From Paenibacillus humicola (lineage in GTDB: Bacteria > Bacillota > Bacilli > Paenibacillales > Paenibacillaceae): a stretch of 64,000 nucleotides of DNA. Every line of letters starts with the position of its first letter. Within the stretch, counting starts at the first letter, position 1. Position numbers and translations under genes: made by a program. The notes under the pieces were generated by a model. The model did not search any database, was not told where the DNA came from, and saw nothing but the letters and a program-made list of their open reading frames with translations. This document shows, in pieces, positions 45,259-55,100 of the stretch. Where the stretch lies: the NCBI RefSeq assembly GCF_028826105.1, contig NZ_JAQGPL010000001.1:3188501-3252500 (forward strand), read 5' to 3'.

Positions 45259-47019
45259 CTAAAGCCTCTCCTGCAGCCGTTTTTTCTCCTCCGTCAGCTG
45301 CCGGAACTCGGCGTCGAGCGCGCCGTACAGCGCGTCGCCCGGCGAACAGAGGCTCAGCTCGCCCAGCAGGGCGGCGATGCGGTTGCCGATCAGCATATGC
45401 CGCTCGGCAAGCAGCTGCGCATCGTCCTCCCGCGGCGCGGCCCGCTCCCGCTCCGCCCGCTCCATAAAGGCATGGAAGCCGTGCTCGCTCCTTTGAACCG
45501 CGCCGTCTCCAAACACCAGCAGCTTGTCGCATATTTTTTCCAGCAAGTAACGGTCGTGGGAGACGACCAGCAGCGTGCCGTCGTATTCCGTCAGCGTTTC
45601 CTCGAGCCGTTCCCGGCTTGCGAGATCGAGATGGTTCGTCGGTTCGTCGAGCATGAGCAGGTCGTGCCCCAGCAGCATCAGCTCCGCCAGCTTGACCCGC
45701 GTCCGCTCCCCGAGGCTGAGCTGTCCGATCGGTTTCGCCAGCATCGATTCGTCAAAGCCCATATTGGCCAGCAGTGTGCGGGCTTTGGATATTTCCCCGC
45801 GCAGCGCGTGCGTCTCTTGCAGCTGCTCCAGCACGGACCGGCGGGGATCGAGATCGCCCACATCCTGGGTAAGCCAGGCAATCCGCGCAGCGGGGCTGAC
45901 CCACAGCTGCCCCGAAGCCGGCGTTTCGGTGCCGGCGATCATTCGGAGGAGGGTTGTTTTGCCGCAGCCGTTCTTGCCGATCAGTCCGATTTTCTCTCCC
46001 AGCAGAACCGAAAAGGAGCTGTCCCGGAAAAGCGTGCGCGAGCCGAACGCCTGCCCGATCCGGTCGGCATGGACGATGCGGCGCCCGCGTTTGTCCGGGC
46101 TGTCCCAGCTAAAGCGCACCTGCGCCTCCTCCTCCGGCTTCTCCGCCCCTTCGGTCCGCAGCTTCTCCAGCCGCTTCGTCCGGGATTTGATCTGCCGGTC
46201 CATCTTTTTTGCCTTGCCCCGGTAAAATTCCTTGACGCCCGCCCGCATTTCAGCCATTTTGCCGGTCTTGCCCGCCTCGCGGTGCGCCTTGGACGACCAG
46301 CTGTCCAGCCGGTCGATTTCAGCTTCGATTTTTTGTTCGTATCGGATCCGCTTCTCGTATTCGCGCAGCCGGCTTTCGAACCTGCGCGCCTTCTCCTCGC
46401 GGTAAAACGTATAACTGCCGGGATATTCAACCGAGGCGCCTCCTTCAAGCTCGACGATGCGGTTAACCGTCCGGTCGAGAAAATACCGGTCGTGTGAAAT
46501 GATCAGCGCAGCACCTGCGAACGTTCGCAGCTCGCCGATCAGCCATTCCACTCCCTCGAAATCGAGGTGGTTCGTCGGCTCGTCGAGGATGAGCAGATCG
46601 GGCTTCGACGACCAAATATGGGCGATCGCGAGCTTCGTTTTCTCCCCGCCGCTTAGTCCGGCAAAACGTTCCCCCGACCACTCCCGCACCTTTTTCAGCC
46701 CGAGATGGCTCGTCAGCTCCAGAAACCTGCCATTAGCACCCGCTTGAGCGTCATCAACCGCCATTTTGCGAAACGTGCCCGCCGTATAGGAGGTAGACTG
46801 CAGCAAATATCCGGTTTTCAGCTCTTCCCTGCCGCGCAGAATCGTTCCTTCATCGGGCCGGACGCTCCCGAAAATGAGATTGGCCAGCGTCGTTTTGCCG
46901 GCACCGTTCATGCCGACGAGGCCGACACGCTCTCCGGCCGCGATATCCAGCCGAACGTCCCGGAGGACGTTTATATCGCCGTAGCTTTTGGTTAAGCCGC
47001 GACAGCTTATCAAGGTCAT
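45259..47019 (-). CDS. VmlR-like ABC-F ribosomal protection protein
   Basis: 586 residues with two ATPase domains and no membrane part. Walker A motifs are NGAGKTT and NGCGKTT, signatures LSGGE and LSLGE, Walker B LILDEPTNHLD and LMLDEPTNHLD. The interdomain linker (RYEQKIEAEIDRLDSWSSKA, KEFYRGKAKKMDRQIKSRTKR) is close to that of Bacillus VmlR, which removes lincosamide, streptogramin A and pleuromutilin drugs from ribosomes. That role is inferred by family. A long leader upstream carries a terminator and a competing pairing (see 47181-47524). GCGGTGATGA precedes the ATG. Confidence 0.85.
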   Translation of the reverse strand: MTLISCRGLTKSYGDINVLRDVRLDIAAGERVGLVGMNGAGKTTLANLIFGSVRPDEGTILRGREELKTGYLLQSTSYTAGTFRKMAVDDAQAGANGRFLELTSHLGLKKVREWSGERFAGLSGGEKTKLAIAHIWSSKPDLLILDEPTNHLDFEGVEWLIGELRTFAGAALIISHDRYFLDRTVNRIVELEGGASVEYPGSYTFYREEKARRFESRLREYEKRIRYEQKIEAEIDRLDSWSSKAHREAGKTGKMAEMRAGVKEFYRGKAKKMDRQIKSRTKRLEKLRTEGAEKPEEEAQVRFSWDSPDKRGRRIVHADRIGQAFGSRTLFRDSSFSVLLGEKIGLIGKNGCGKTTLLRMIAGTETPASGQLWVSPAARIAWLTQDVGDLDPRRSVLEQLQETHALRGEISKARTLLANMGFDESMLAKPIGQLSLGERTRVKLAELMLLGHDLLMLDEPTNHLDLASRERLEETLTEYDGTLLVVSHDRYLLEKICDKLLVFGDGAVQRSEHGFHAFMERAERERAAPREDDAQLLAERHMLIGNRIAALLGELSLCSPGDALYGALDAEFRQLTEEKKRLQERL

Positions 47020-47180
47020 CGTTCATCACCGCTTCGCTTATTTTTTATCGTGCATCAAGCAGCATGGGACAATGACATTCGAAAACGACCGGAAGGAACG
47101 GCCCGCCTTCGGCAGCGCGGCAAGTCCCTTCCTTGACTGGCGGGAGAATGAAGGCGCAATGGTCCGCGCTTCATCTTGAA

Positions 47181-47213
47181 AACCAAAAAGCCGCAGGCTC
47201 GGGGCCTGCGGCT
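47181..47213 (-). promoter_or_regulatory. Leader terminator (candidate attenuator) of the ABC-F gene
   Basis: A 10-bp perfect stem (47189-47198 with 47204-47213) is followed on the reverse strand by TTTTGGTTTT. It lies 162 bases upstream of the ABC-F start and downstream of the only clear promoter. GCCTGCGG encoded at 47387-47394 can pair with the 5' arm (CCGCAGGC) and so compete with terminator folding. Confidence 0.65.
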
Positions 47214-47435
47214 GCGGATAAACAAACGGAACTGGACACGGCCGATCGCCTCTTAAACCGCACCATGGCGGCAAAAGACCAAACGGCAGTTCGCCTTAAG
47301 CGGCTTCCCTTTCAACGGAAAGGCCGGCTTTCGGCGGGCGCAAAGGAGTCATCTCCAATCGACACACGTGTCCAATTCCGCTCCGCCCGCAGGCAAAGCC
47401 TCGCCAGTCGTTCATTCGAATGCTCGACAGGGGAA

Positions 47436-47447
47436 TTAGTTCCACAT
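47436..47447 (-). other. Possible four-codon leader ORF (Met-Trp-Asn-stop)
   Basis: ATG TGG AAC TAA follows AAGGAGG in the leader, but with 16 bases between them, which is longer than usual. Such mini-ORFs are known in attenuated resistance genes. Support here is weak. Confidence 0.2.
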
Positions 47448-47496
47448 CGGTCTAAATTGGAGGCCTCCTTCTTACGATCAAAATAAAAGCGCACTC

Positions 47497-47524
47497 ATTA
47501 TAACATAAAAAGCGGCTGCCGCAA
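47497..47524 (-). promoter_or_regulatory. Promoter of the ABC-F leader transcript
   Basis: On the reverse strand TTGCGG (47519-47524), a 16-base spacer and TATAAT (47497-47502), with an extended TG one base before the -10 box. Transcription would start about 470 bases before the ABC-F gene. Confidence 0.6.
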
Positions 47525-47605
47525 ACCAAACCCTGCCATGAAATCGGAGGTTTGGCCGCCACTCGGCCGCTTCTTGCGACTGCGAATTATACGCCCGAGC
47601 TCGCA

Positions 47606-48163
47606 TTAACGCCGGTTACGCTCGCCCGGAGCCGTACGAAACTGCAGCGGAATCCAGAACCGTTTGATGACGTTTCCGTTCTCTTCCGTAAAATGGGCAT
47701 CCGGTACGCCGCCGTTATTGAGGATCGTTTTTGCGGAGGCGATATTCCAGCTGTCGCAGACGATCAGGGCGCTTGCGATTCCCAGACGCCGGGCTTCCTC
47801 CAGGGATAATGCGAGCAGCCGGGTCGCGTAGCCTTTTCGCCGCTCCGAGGGCCGGATCCCGTAGCCGATATGGCCGCCTCTCTGCAGCAGCCTCTCCGTC
47901 AGCCGGTGGCGGATGTTGACCGCCCCGACAATCCGCCGCCCGGCCGCGAGCCAATACGTGGAGGAAGGCACCCAGCCGGGAAGATGGTCCTCCCGTTCCT
48001 GATCGTGCAGAAATTGCACCATCGCGTCAAAATCGTCCGGTTCCCGGCTAATGACCCAGGGAACCATATCCTCGCCGCTGTCCTTCCACTCCCGGTAAAA
48101 ATCCATGTAGCCGTCCCGCAGTCCGGCGGACGGCTTTACCAGCGACACGCAATCGCCTGCCAT
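47606..48163 (-). CDS. GNAT-family N-acetyltransferase
   Basis: 185 residues from ATG 48163 (MAGDCVSLVKPS), AAGGAG 12 bases upstream. The acetyl-CoA loop is in GIRPSERRKGYATRLLALSL near residue 122, preceded by NIRHRLTERLLQRGGHIGY and followed by ALIVCDSWNIASAKTILNNGG. This layout is common to uncharacterised Firmicute acetyltransferases (YjdJ/YkwB style). Substrate unknown. Confidence 0.88.
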   Translation of the reverse strand: MAGDCVSLVKPSAGLRDGYMDFYREWKDSGEDMVPWVISREPDDFDAMVQFLHDQEREDHLPGWVPSSTYWLAAGRRIVGAVNIRHRLTERLLQRGGHIGYGIRPSERRKGYATRLLALSLEEARRLGIASALIVCDSWNIASAKTILNNGGVPDAHFTEENGNVIKRFWIPLQFRTAPGERNRR

Positions 48164-48294
48164 TGGAAATCCACGCTCCTTCGTATCCAAACGCTGTACG
48201 GCTCCCAGCCGCCGCCCAGGCGACTGTAACGGCAGGCAGAACGCTGCCGTTACGAGTTGCCTCGCACCGCCCGAATACACCCCGCCGTTTGACG

Positions 48295-48987
48295 TCAGGC
48301 GCCCGCAACCCCGGAAGAGTCAAGCGATTCGTCGCCGATCGAACGAATCAGCTCCCGAAGCGGCAGCTCGGCCATCGAGTCGAGCCGAGCGAACACGCCG
48401 GCGGGAAACGTCATTCGCCGCGTCGTCGCGTTCGGCACGATCACGCAGTGGAGCCCGGCGCGCACGGCGGCCAGCGAGCCGTTCACGGAGTCCTCGAAGG
48501 CGATCGCCTCCTGCGGCAAAATGCCGAAATCGGCAAGGACGCGCTGATACAGCTCGGGGTCCGGCTTCGCGTTTTTCACATCGTCGAAGGTGCGCATCGC
48601 ATCGAAATAATGCCGCAGCCCAAGCCTCTCCAGAAACGGCTCGATCCAAATCCGGTTCGAGCTGGACGCCAGCCCGATATGCAGGCCGAGCTCTCTCGCC
48701 GTTCGCAGGTAGTCCTCGACGCCCAGTCTCGCCTGCTCGCAATCGAGCAGGCGCTGTAAATGGACGCGGAATGCCTCCCGCAGCAACTCCTTATCGAGCG
48801 CGGCTGAAGCCCGCCCGATGAGTTCTTCAAACGGATCGAACGCATCCCGGGTACCGATTCGCCCGAGAAGCACCTCCTCCGGAAACTGAGCGTTGTGCTC
48901 CTCATACATCGCCCGCCATGCATTCATTTCGCACGTTTCGGTGTCGATGATCAGACCGTCGAAATCAAAAATAACCGCTTTTATCAT
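48295..48987 (-). CDS. HAD-superfamily hydrolase, beta-phosphoglucomutase-like
   Basis: 230 residues from ATG 48987, GGAGGG 8 bases upstream. HAD motifs: FDFDGLIIDTE (nucleophile Asp8 and Asp10), SSSN near residue 107, Lys in KNAKPDPELY near residue 141 and FEDSVNG near residue 167. The alpha-helical cap after motif I is the subclass I type found in phosphoglucomutases and sugar phosphatases. It begins 28 bases after the helD stop, so both may be one transcript. Confidence 0.9.
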   Translation of the reverse strand: MIKAVIFDFDGLIIDTETCEMNAWRAMYEEHNAQFPEEVLLGRIGTRDAFDPFEELIGRASAALDKELLREAFRVHLQRLLDCEQARLGVEDYLRTARELGLHIGLASSSNRIWIEPFLERLGLRHYFDAMRTFDDVKNAKPDPELYQRVLADFGILPQEAIAFEDSVNGSLAAVRAGLHCVIVPNATTRRMTFPAGVFARLDSMAELPLRELIRSIGDESLDSSGVAGA

Positions 48988-49015
48988 TTCCGTTTCCCTC
49001 CATCTCTCATATCCG

Positions 49016-51400
49016 TTACCGGTCACTCTTTGCGGCTCCCGCCTCCGTTACCGTTTCGCACAGCCGCTTCGCCTCTTCCGGGATGAGCGGGCTCCAGCTG
49101 CCTGCCGCAAACAGGCACAGCGAATGCATTGCCCGCGTGCAGACCGTATAGAACAGCCGCCGCTCGCTCTCCAGGCCGTAGCTGCGATCCGAAGCGTCAT
49201 AGACCAGAACCGCGTCGAACTCGACGCCCTTGGCCAGATACGACGGAATGACGACGACGCCGGGCTCGAACGTATTCGTCTCGGCCTCGATGAGGCGCAA
49301 AGCCGGAATCGAGACGCGAAGCGTCTCGTATGCGGAGCGGCTTTCGCGCGCCGTCTTGCAGATGACGGCAATCGTCCGGCTGCCGCCGCTAAGCAGCCTT
49401 CGGATCCGCTCCTCGATCAGCCGGTGCAGCTCCGGCGTGTCCGCCGCGCGGGTGAGCGCCGGCTTTTCGCCGCTGCGGTTGAACGGCTCGATCCGGCTGC
49501 CGCCTTCGATCAGCAGGCTCGTAAACTCGACAATTTGCCGGGTTGAGCGGTAGCTGCGGTTCAGCATGATCGTCTCCGTTTCCTCGGGCGGATACAGCGC
49601 GGCCAGCGCGCCGAAGCCCCCGTCTCCTTCCGCCCGGTGGGCGTGAATCGACTGGTTCAGATCGCCGAGGGCGGTCACCTTGGCATGCGGAAACAGCCGC
49701 TTCAGGAAGGCGAACTGGAATGCCGTGTAATCCTGCGCTTCATCGATCAGAATATGACGGACGGACGTATTCGTCCGAAACCCGCGCACCCGCTCGATCG
49801 CGTAGAGAAACGGCGTCGCATCCTCATAAGCCATCTCGCCGCGCTCCAGGCGATCAAGCGTTCGCTTACAAATCGCCTCCCACCGCGCGGGCAGCGCTTC
49901 TTCCCCGGCGAAAGCGCGGGCGAACGAAGGATCGGCGAACAGCTTCCGGTAAACCTCCTTCAAATCGACGAAGGCAAGCCTTTTTACACGGGCGCGCAGC
50001 GGCTTCATCCGCTCCTTCGCCACATAGCGCGCCAGCAGCTCCCGCTCGCGGTCATAGTCGTCGAACGATTCCTCGTGGAAGCCGTTGTTCCGCCGCACCG
50101 TCTGATAGGCTTTTAAATACGCCTCTTTATCGAGCAGGCCGACTTCCTCGTCGACCCACGGCTCGGAAACCGCGGTTCGCTCGCGCTCCTTCAGCTGCCG
50201 CAGCAGCCACTCCGCCGTCAGCTTCATGCGACCCGGAAGCGACACGGAACGGTCGATCGAATAGAAATGCTCGGCGATTGCCGCTCCGTCCTTGATCGTT
50301 TCGTCCCGGAATTTCAGATCGCGGAACCGGAGCCCTTCGCCGCCCAAATAAGCGAGGTAGCGGTCGATCAGCGCGACGAAGGCGGCCGATGACTTGAAGC
50401 GGATCGCCTCGAGCCGGATTTCCGTTTCTTCCGATTGCGGGGCGGTTAGTGCGGCCTCGAGCTGGTCGTACGGATTCTCGAGCCGAAACGACCTGCCGAG
50501 GCGGAAAGCAAGATAGTCCTGAAACGTCGTCTGCTGCATATTTTCCTCGCCGAGCTCGGGCAGCACCGTCGACACATAGCTGCCGAACATCGGGTTCGGC
50601 GAGAAAAGGACGATCTGGTCGGCGCGCAGCGTCCCGCGGTACCGGTACAGCAAATACGCGACCCGCTGCAGCGCCGCGGACGTTTTGCCGCTCCCGGCGG
50701 CGCCCTGCACCAGCAGCAGCCGGCTGCGCTCGTTGCGGATGATCCGGTTCTGCTCGCGCTGAATCGTCGCCACGATGCTCCTCATCTGGGCGTCGGACTG
50801 CCTGCCGAGCACCTCCTGCAGCAGCTCGTCGCCGATCGTAACGCCCGTATCGAACAGGCTGACGATGCGCCCGCCGCGGATGACGAACTGGCGCTTCAGC
50901 TGCAGCTCGCCTTCGATTTCGCCCACCGGCGTCTCGTATTTGGCCGGACCCGGGGGATAATCATAGTACAGGCTCGATACCGGAGCCCGCCAGTCGTAGA
51001 TCAGATAGTGCTCGTCGGTACGGTCGCGCAGGGAGGCGATGCCGAGATAGACGCATTCCGTCTCCCGTTCGCCCGCTTCGAGAAAATCGATTCGTCCGAA
51101 ATAGGGCGAATGGCGCAGCTTGCCGAGCGTTATCAGCTGCTTCGCGGCTTGCCCGTGCGTCCTCTCGCGCTCGGAGAGCAGCTCCGCCTGCTGCTTCATG
51201 CTGGCGAACGTCTCGGCCGCTTCCGCCGCGTCCTCGAAGTTGACCGTCACATCCTCCCAGAAGTTCGTGCGGATCTCCACCATCTCCGACCGCACATCCG
51301 ACGTTTGAAGCTCAAGATGCTTCAGACGACGGTCGATTTCGGCCGTGACCTCGTCGACGCGCCGCTGCTCCACGGCCCACTCCCGATCGGCCTCACTCAT
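49016..51400 (-). CDS. helD: RNA polymerase recycling ATPase HelD (UvrD/Rep-like)
   Basis: 794 residues from the second ATG at 51400 (AAGGA 9 bases upstream). An N-terminal coiled-coil arm (about residues 1-110) has ADREWAVEQRRVDEVTAEID. It is followed by YFGRIDF, YLGIASL, YDWRAPVSSLYYDY (HelD-specific), Walker A GAAGSGKTSAAL near residue 235, DEAQDYTAFQ and a C-terminal helicase core with LNRSYRST and YTVCTRAMH. HelD releases stalled RNA polymerase from DNA in Firmicutes. Confidence 0.93.
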   Translation of the reverse strand: MSEADREWAVEQRRVDEVTAEIDRRLKHLELQTSDVRSEMVEIRTNFWEDVTVNFEDAAEAAETFASMKQQAELLSERERTHGQAAKQLITLGKLRHSPYFGRIDFLEAGERETECVYLGIASLRDRTDEHYLIYDWRAPVSSLYYDYPPGPAKYETPVGEIEGELQLKRQFVIRGGRIVSLFDTGVTIGDELLQEVLGRQSDAQMRSIVATIQREQNRIIRNERSRLLLVQGAAGSGKTSAALQRVAYLLYRYRGTLRADQIVLFSPNPMFGSYVSTVLPELGEENMQQTTFQDYLAFRLGRSFRLENPYDQLEAALTAPQSEETEIRLEAIRFKSSAAFVALIDRYLAYLGGEGLRFRDLKFRDETIKDGAAIAEHFYSIDRSVSLPGRMKLTAEWLLRQLKERERTAVSEPWVDEEVGLLDKEAYLKAYQTVRRNNGFHEESFDDYDRERELLARYVAKERMKPLRARVKRLAFVDLKEVYRKLFADPSFARAFAGEEALPARWEAICKRTLDRLERGEMAYEDATPFLYAIERVRGFRTNTSVRHILIDEAQDYTAFQFAFLKRLFPHAKVTALGDLNQSIHAHRAEGDGGFGALAALYPPEETETIMLNRSYRSTRQIVEFTSLLIEGGSRIEPFNRSGEKPALTRAADTPELHRLIEERIRRLLSGGSRTIAVICKTARESRSAYETLRVSIPALRLIEAETNTFEPGVVVIPSYLAKGVEFDAVLVYDASDRSYGLESERRLFYTVCTRAMHSLCLFAAGSWSPLIPEEAKRLCETVTEAGAAKSDR

Positions 51401-51443
51401 CGCTTCCATTCCTTTCCTACTGTTTTTTCGGGCAAAATCGCTC

Positions 51444-51473
51444 TTGACACCAGGCTCGCACTTATAGTAGAAT
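51444..51473 (+). promoter_or_regulatory. Possible promoter for a small plus-strand transcript
   Basis: TTGACA at 51444-51449, an 18-base spacer and TAGAAT at 51468-51473. It faces away from helD, toward a stretch with a small open frame at 51547-51669. Confidence 0.4.
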
Positions 51474-51546
51474 TAAATTGGATATTTACGCAGATTTCCA
51501 TTTCCCTTCTGCGTGAAGTCTATTTTTCATTTTACCGCAATGTTTG

Positions 51547-51669
51547 ATGGTGTTCAACCGTTATTTTAATCCGCAGGAAAAAGATAACTTCATCGCGATC
51601 GGATTGAAGAACAGAAACCCGCTGATTCGCCCACGACAATATGTACCGTTATTGGATCCGAATAAATGA
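51547..51669 (+). CDS. Possible 40-residue protein, unknown
   Basis: ATG 51547 to TGA 51669 reads MVFNRYFNPQEKDNFIAIGL and ends RPRQYVPLLDPNK. No ribosome site precedes the ATG. The composition looks protein-like, it lies downstream of a promoter-like TTGACA, and a strong hairpin follows at 51700-51740. It could equally be a gene fragment or the body of a small RNA. Confidence 0.3.
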   Translation: MVFNRYFNPQEKDNFIAIGLKNRNPLIRPRQYVPLLDPNK

Positions 51670-51699
51670 ATCGTCCGTCCGGACCTTGCGCCGGAGCTG

Positions 51700-51740
51700 A
51701 AAAAGGCGGTCTGCAGCGTTTCGCTGCAGACCGCCTTTCC
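51700..51740. terminator. Strong hairpin terminator
   Basis: A 17-bp perfect stem (51702-51718 with 51722-51738) has T runs on the reverse strand (for the gene ending at 51743) and a weaker one on the plus strand. Confidence 0.9.
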
Positions 51741-51742
51741 AT

Positions 51743-52012
51743 TTAAACTTCTTGAATCAGCTGTTTATCCGCAACCTGCCGTTCCAGTTCGTCGGTATGA
51801 CGCGCCAGGCAGTTGCAATAATAATCTTTCCGGCAGATCGGGCACGGCACCGTCAGCAAACGGTTGACGTCGATCAGCTTCCAGTCCGGATTCCGGGTAT
51901 AGATCATTCTGCACTGCGTGTTGTCCGACATGGTCGCCACAAAATGATACAAGCCCGATTCTTTGCTCCGGTCCGCCAGTACAAGCTTCGTAATATTAAA
52001 TTTTTGCGCCAT
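51743..52012 (-). CDS. Conserved-looking small cysteine-cluster protein, unknown
   Basis: 89 residues from ATG 52012 (MAQKFNITKLVL), GGGAG 7 bases upstream. Near the C-terminus is a cysteine cluster, CPICRKDYYCNCLARH, that could bind a metal. The first half looks like two beta strands (GLYHFVATMSDNTQCRMIY). I do not recognise the family. Confidence 0.75.
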   Translation of the reverse strand: MAQKFNITKLVLADRSKESGLYHFVATMSDNTQCRMIYTRNPDWKLIDVNRLLTVPCPICRKDYYCNCLARHTDELERQVADKQLIQEV

Positions 52013-52141
52013 CGCTGCACTCCCGTTAGTTAAACTTTTGCTCTCGCTATTGTATCGGGTTTCAGGATCGCTTGTCAATTATTGCGCAGGAGTGCCTTAA
52101 GCGAAGGGCGCATGCAGGCTATCGCCCGAGCCGCTCTCTCC

Positions 52142-55100
52142 TTACCGCCAGGAATCGAGCAGCCACTGCGCGTCGGCGTTCAGCGCCGTCTTGGCGCGTT
52201 CGGACGCCTGGCCGCTCAATGCTTCGCGATTCAGACTTTTGACGAAATCTTGCATATGCTTGCCCGCTTGATCCCGCTTACCGATATCCAGCTGCTGCTG
52301 AGCCTGCTTCAGCGCATTGGCAAGCTGCGAAGCCAGCGCCTTACCGAGCTCGCCGGATGCCTGAAACCGGGAGACGAGCTGCTGCATGGAATGGACGCTC
52401 GTGACGATGCGAAAATCGAACGTCCTGCTCAGCCGGTTTCCGGCAGCGTCCGCCAACGTCGCGACAGCCGTCGTATCGCCGAGATTCCCGGCCAAATCGA
52501 TGTCGATGCCCGGCTTTGTCCGCGGATCGAGAACATAGTCCTTGCCGTTAAGCGTGATGACCGCGGACGTCAAGGATGACGTATGATCCCATACGCTAAA
52601 CGTGATTTTCGTCCAGTCTTCCGCCTGTCCGCCGTTATCGATCGCCTTGCCGTCCGCCGTAAGCGAGAAAAAAGGCAGCTCCTTGCTATCCACCGTTATC
52701 CCGCTCGAAACGTTGCCGGACGCGTCCACCGACTTGATGGCAATGGAATATTCTTGCCCGATGCCGTCAGCCGGCAGCATCACCGTCTGGACGCCTCGGG
52801 CAACTTCGGCCGTGTCTCCGGCCTGCCGCCCTCCGCTGAACAGGGCGATTTGCTCTTTCTGCCCGTCGACATCGTAAGGGCCGTCCCAATACAGCCGGAT
52901 GCCTTCATCCGTACGAATGACCTGCACATTCTCGACGTCTCCCGGCGGGACGTGATCCGAGACAGGCTCCGTTTGAACCGGAGGCGCCGTAAAGACAGCC
53001 GGATCGCCGAACGTGAATTTATCGAGGTTGAACAGCCAGTCGTTGCCTTTGAACAGCAGGAACACAATATGCTTGCCGGTGACGGGAGCCGTCAAGTCCG
53101 CTGCGGACACCTGGAAATTTTGCCAGCCGCCGGTTCCCGGAACATGTAGGGTCGCGATCAACGGGCCGTTTAAGCTGTCGGTCCGGACCTCGATCGTGCC
53201 GCCGCCCGTGTCGCTCGCCGCATTCACGTACATTTTGGCCGGGCTCGTGCTTCCGAAATCGATATAGTTGTACATGGCATAAGGATTATTCGGGCCGTAT
53301 ATGCCTGCAAGGTACGTCTGGCCGCCTCCGTTCTCCGTCCCGAAGCCGGTGCCGCCGGAGCTGTCTTCGGCCTCCAGCTTGCCGTAAGCGTCTCGCGCCT
53401 GTCCCTTCACCGTCGTGAAGCTGAACCAGTCCAGCTTGAACGGAACGTCTCCGCCGTCCGTCCCGTGAAAAACGAGATACACGTCATGGACGCCGGATGC
53501 CAGCTTATCGTCGACGGTTCCCATGATTTCCAGCCAGTCCGCCTCCCCGCCGGTCGCCGGGATGCCGATCGTCCCTGCGAGCGGTCCGTCCGGGGCATCC
53601 AGCCGGATCTCGACCCGGCCGCCCTCGCCGCCGCTTGCGGCATGAACGGTTACGCCCGGCGCCCCGGCGCCGAAGTCGATGCCTTTGTACATCGCATAAG
53701 CGCCGTCCTGAATCGATTCCAGATCTCCTTGGTCCTTGTTGACCTGGAATCCCTTCCCATCGTCATAATTGCCGGCCTTCAGCCTGGCATAGGCATCGGT
53801 TCGGGACGGGTCGGACGCCGTAAATTTGAACCAGTTTAAATTGAACAAATAGGTATCGTTCGTTTTCGTAAACACCAGGTACACGTCGTGTACCCCCGTA
53901 ATTTTCGCCGGATTGCCCTGGCCGTCCTTAAACGCCGTAACGGCATCCGTAAACGTGTTCCAGCTGCCCGTCCCCTGGACGTTTACCGTTCCGGCCAGCG
54001 GACCGTCCAGCGAATCGAGCCGGATCTCGATGTTGCCCCCGCCCGTCGCGCTGGCCGCACGGGCAATAACTCCGGCGGCGCCGGCCGAGCCGAAATCGAC
54101 GCTGCGGTAAACCGCATAGTAGCCGGGCTGGATACCGGCCAGCTGCAGCGTGCCTTCCGCGCTGCCCTCCAAACCGAACCCGTAGCCGACGCTGTAATTT
54201 TCCGCTTCGATTTTATCGTAAGCGCTGACCGGAGCCTGCTGCGGAGGAGCGGCATTCCCGGGCTTTAACACGGTGAGCGCTTCGACGGCTGCCGCCGCCG
54301 ACCAGGAGTCGTACGTGCCGCCAAGCAGCTGTCCCGACCAGTTCCCATCGACGAGATTTTCCGCGTTTCGATTGTTCCAGGCGGTATCGGTATTATACGC
54401 AAGCCAGCTGTCAAGCTCGCCGGCGAACGCTTTGTAGGAGGGATCGGTCTCCTGGTTCAGCGCCTGCTGGAGATAAGCGAGGTTGCGCACCAAAATCGTT
54501 TTGCCGCCCTTCAGGTCGCCGTTCGGTCCCTCGTAACGAAGCAGCCCGCTGCCGTCCGTCAAGTGCGCTTTGGTGAAGGCGGCCGCTTTGACCGCGTCGT
54601 TCAGGTAGACCGGATTTCCCGTTACGCGGTAGAGGCCGACCGCGGCGCCGATGAAGGTGCCCTGGTTATAATGCGTCGCATCCGGTACGGCGCCATGTTC
54701 CTGTTCGATGCGGTCGAACACTTTGCCGTTCCCGTCCGTCAGCATCGTTTTGCCCCACCGGTAAATCTTGGAGGCGGCATCCAAATATTCGTCGTCCTTC
54801 GTAATGTCGTACAGGAAAACCGCCGCTTCGGCAGCCGGGAAGTTAATGCAGGCGTTCTTGGTCGTATGCTCGCTGTTCATCCACCAAATGCCGCCGCCGG
54901 CGAAATTATCGTCCCACTGTGTATCGTAGACAAAATGGAAATAATATTTCGCCTTGTCCAGATAGCGCTGCTCCTTCGTAATTTGATAGGCCCGCGCGCT
55001 TGCCATCGCCCACCACATGATGTCGTCGTTGAAATGGTTGTTCGTCCAATCGTCGCCGTATTTGGCAACCGTCCCGTCGAAAATGTCGTCGATCTGAGTT

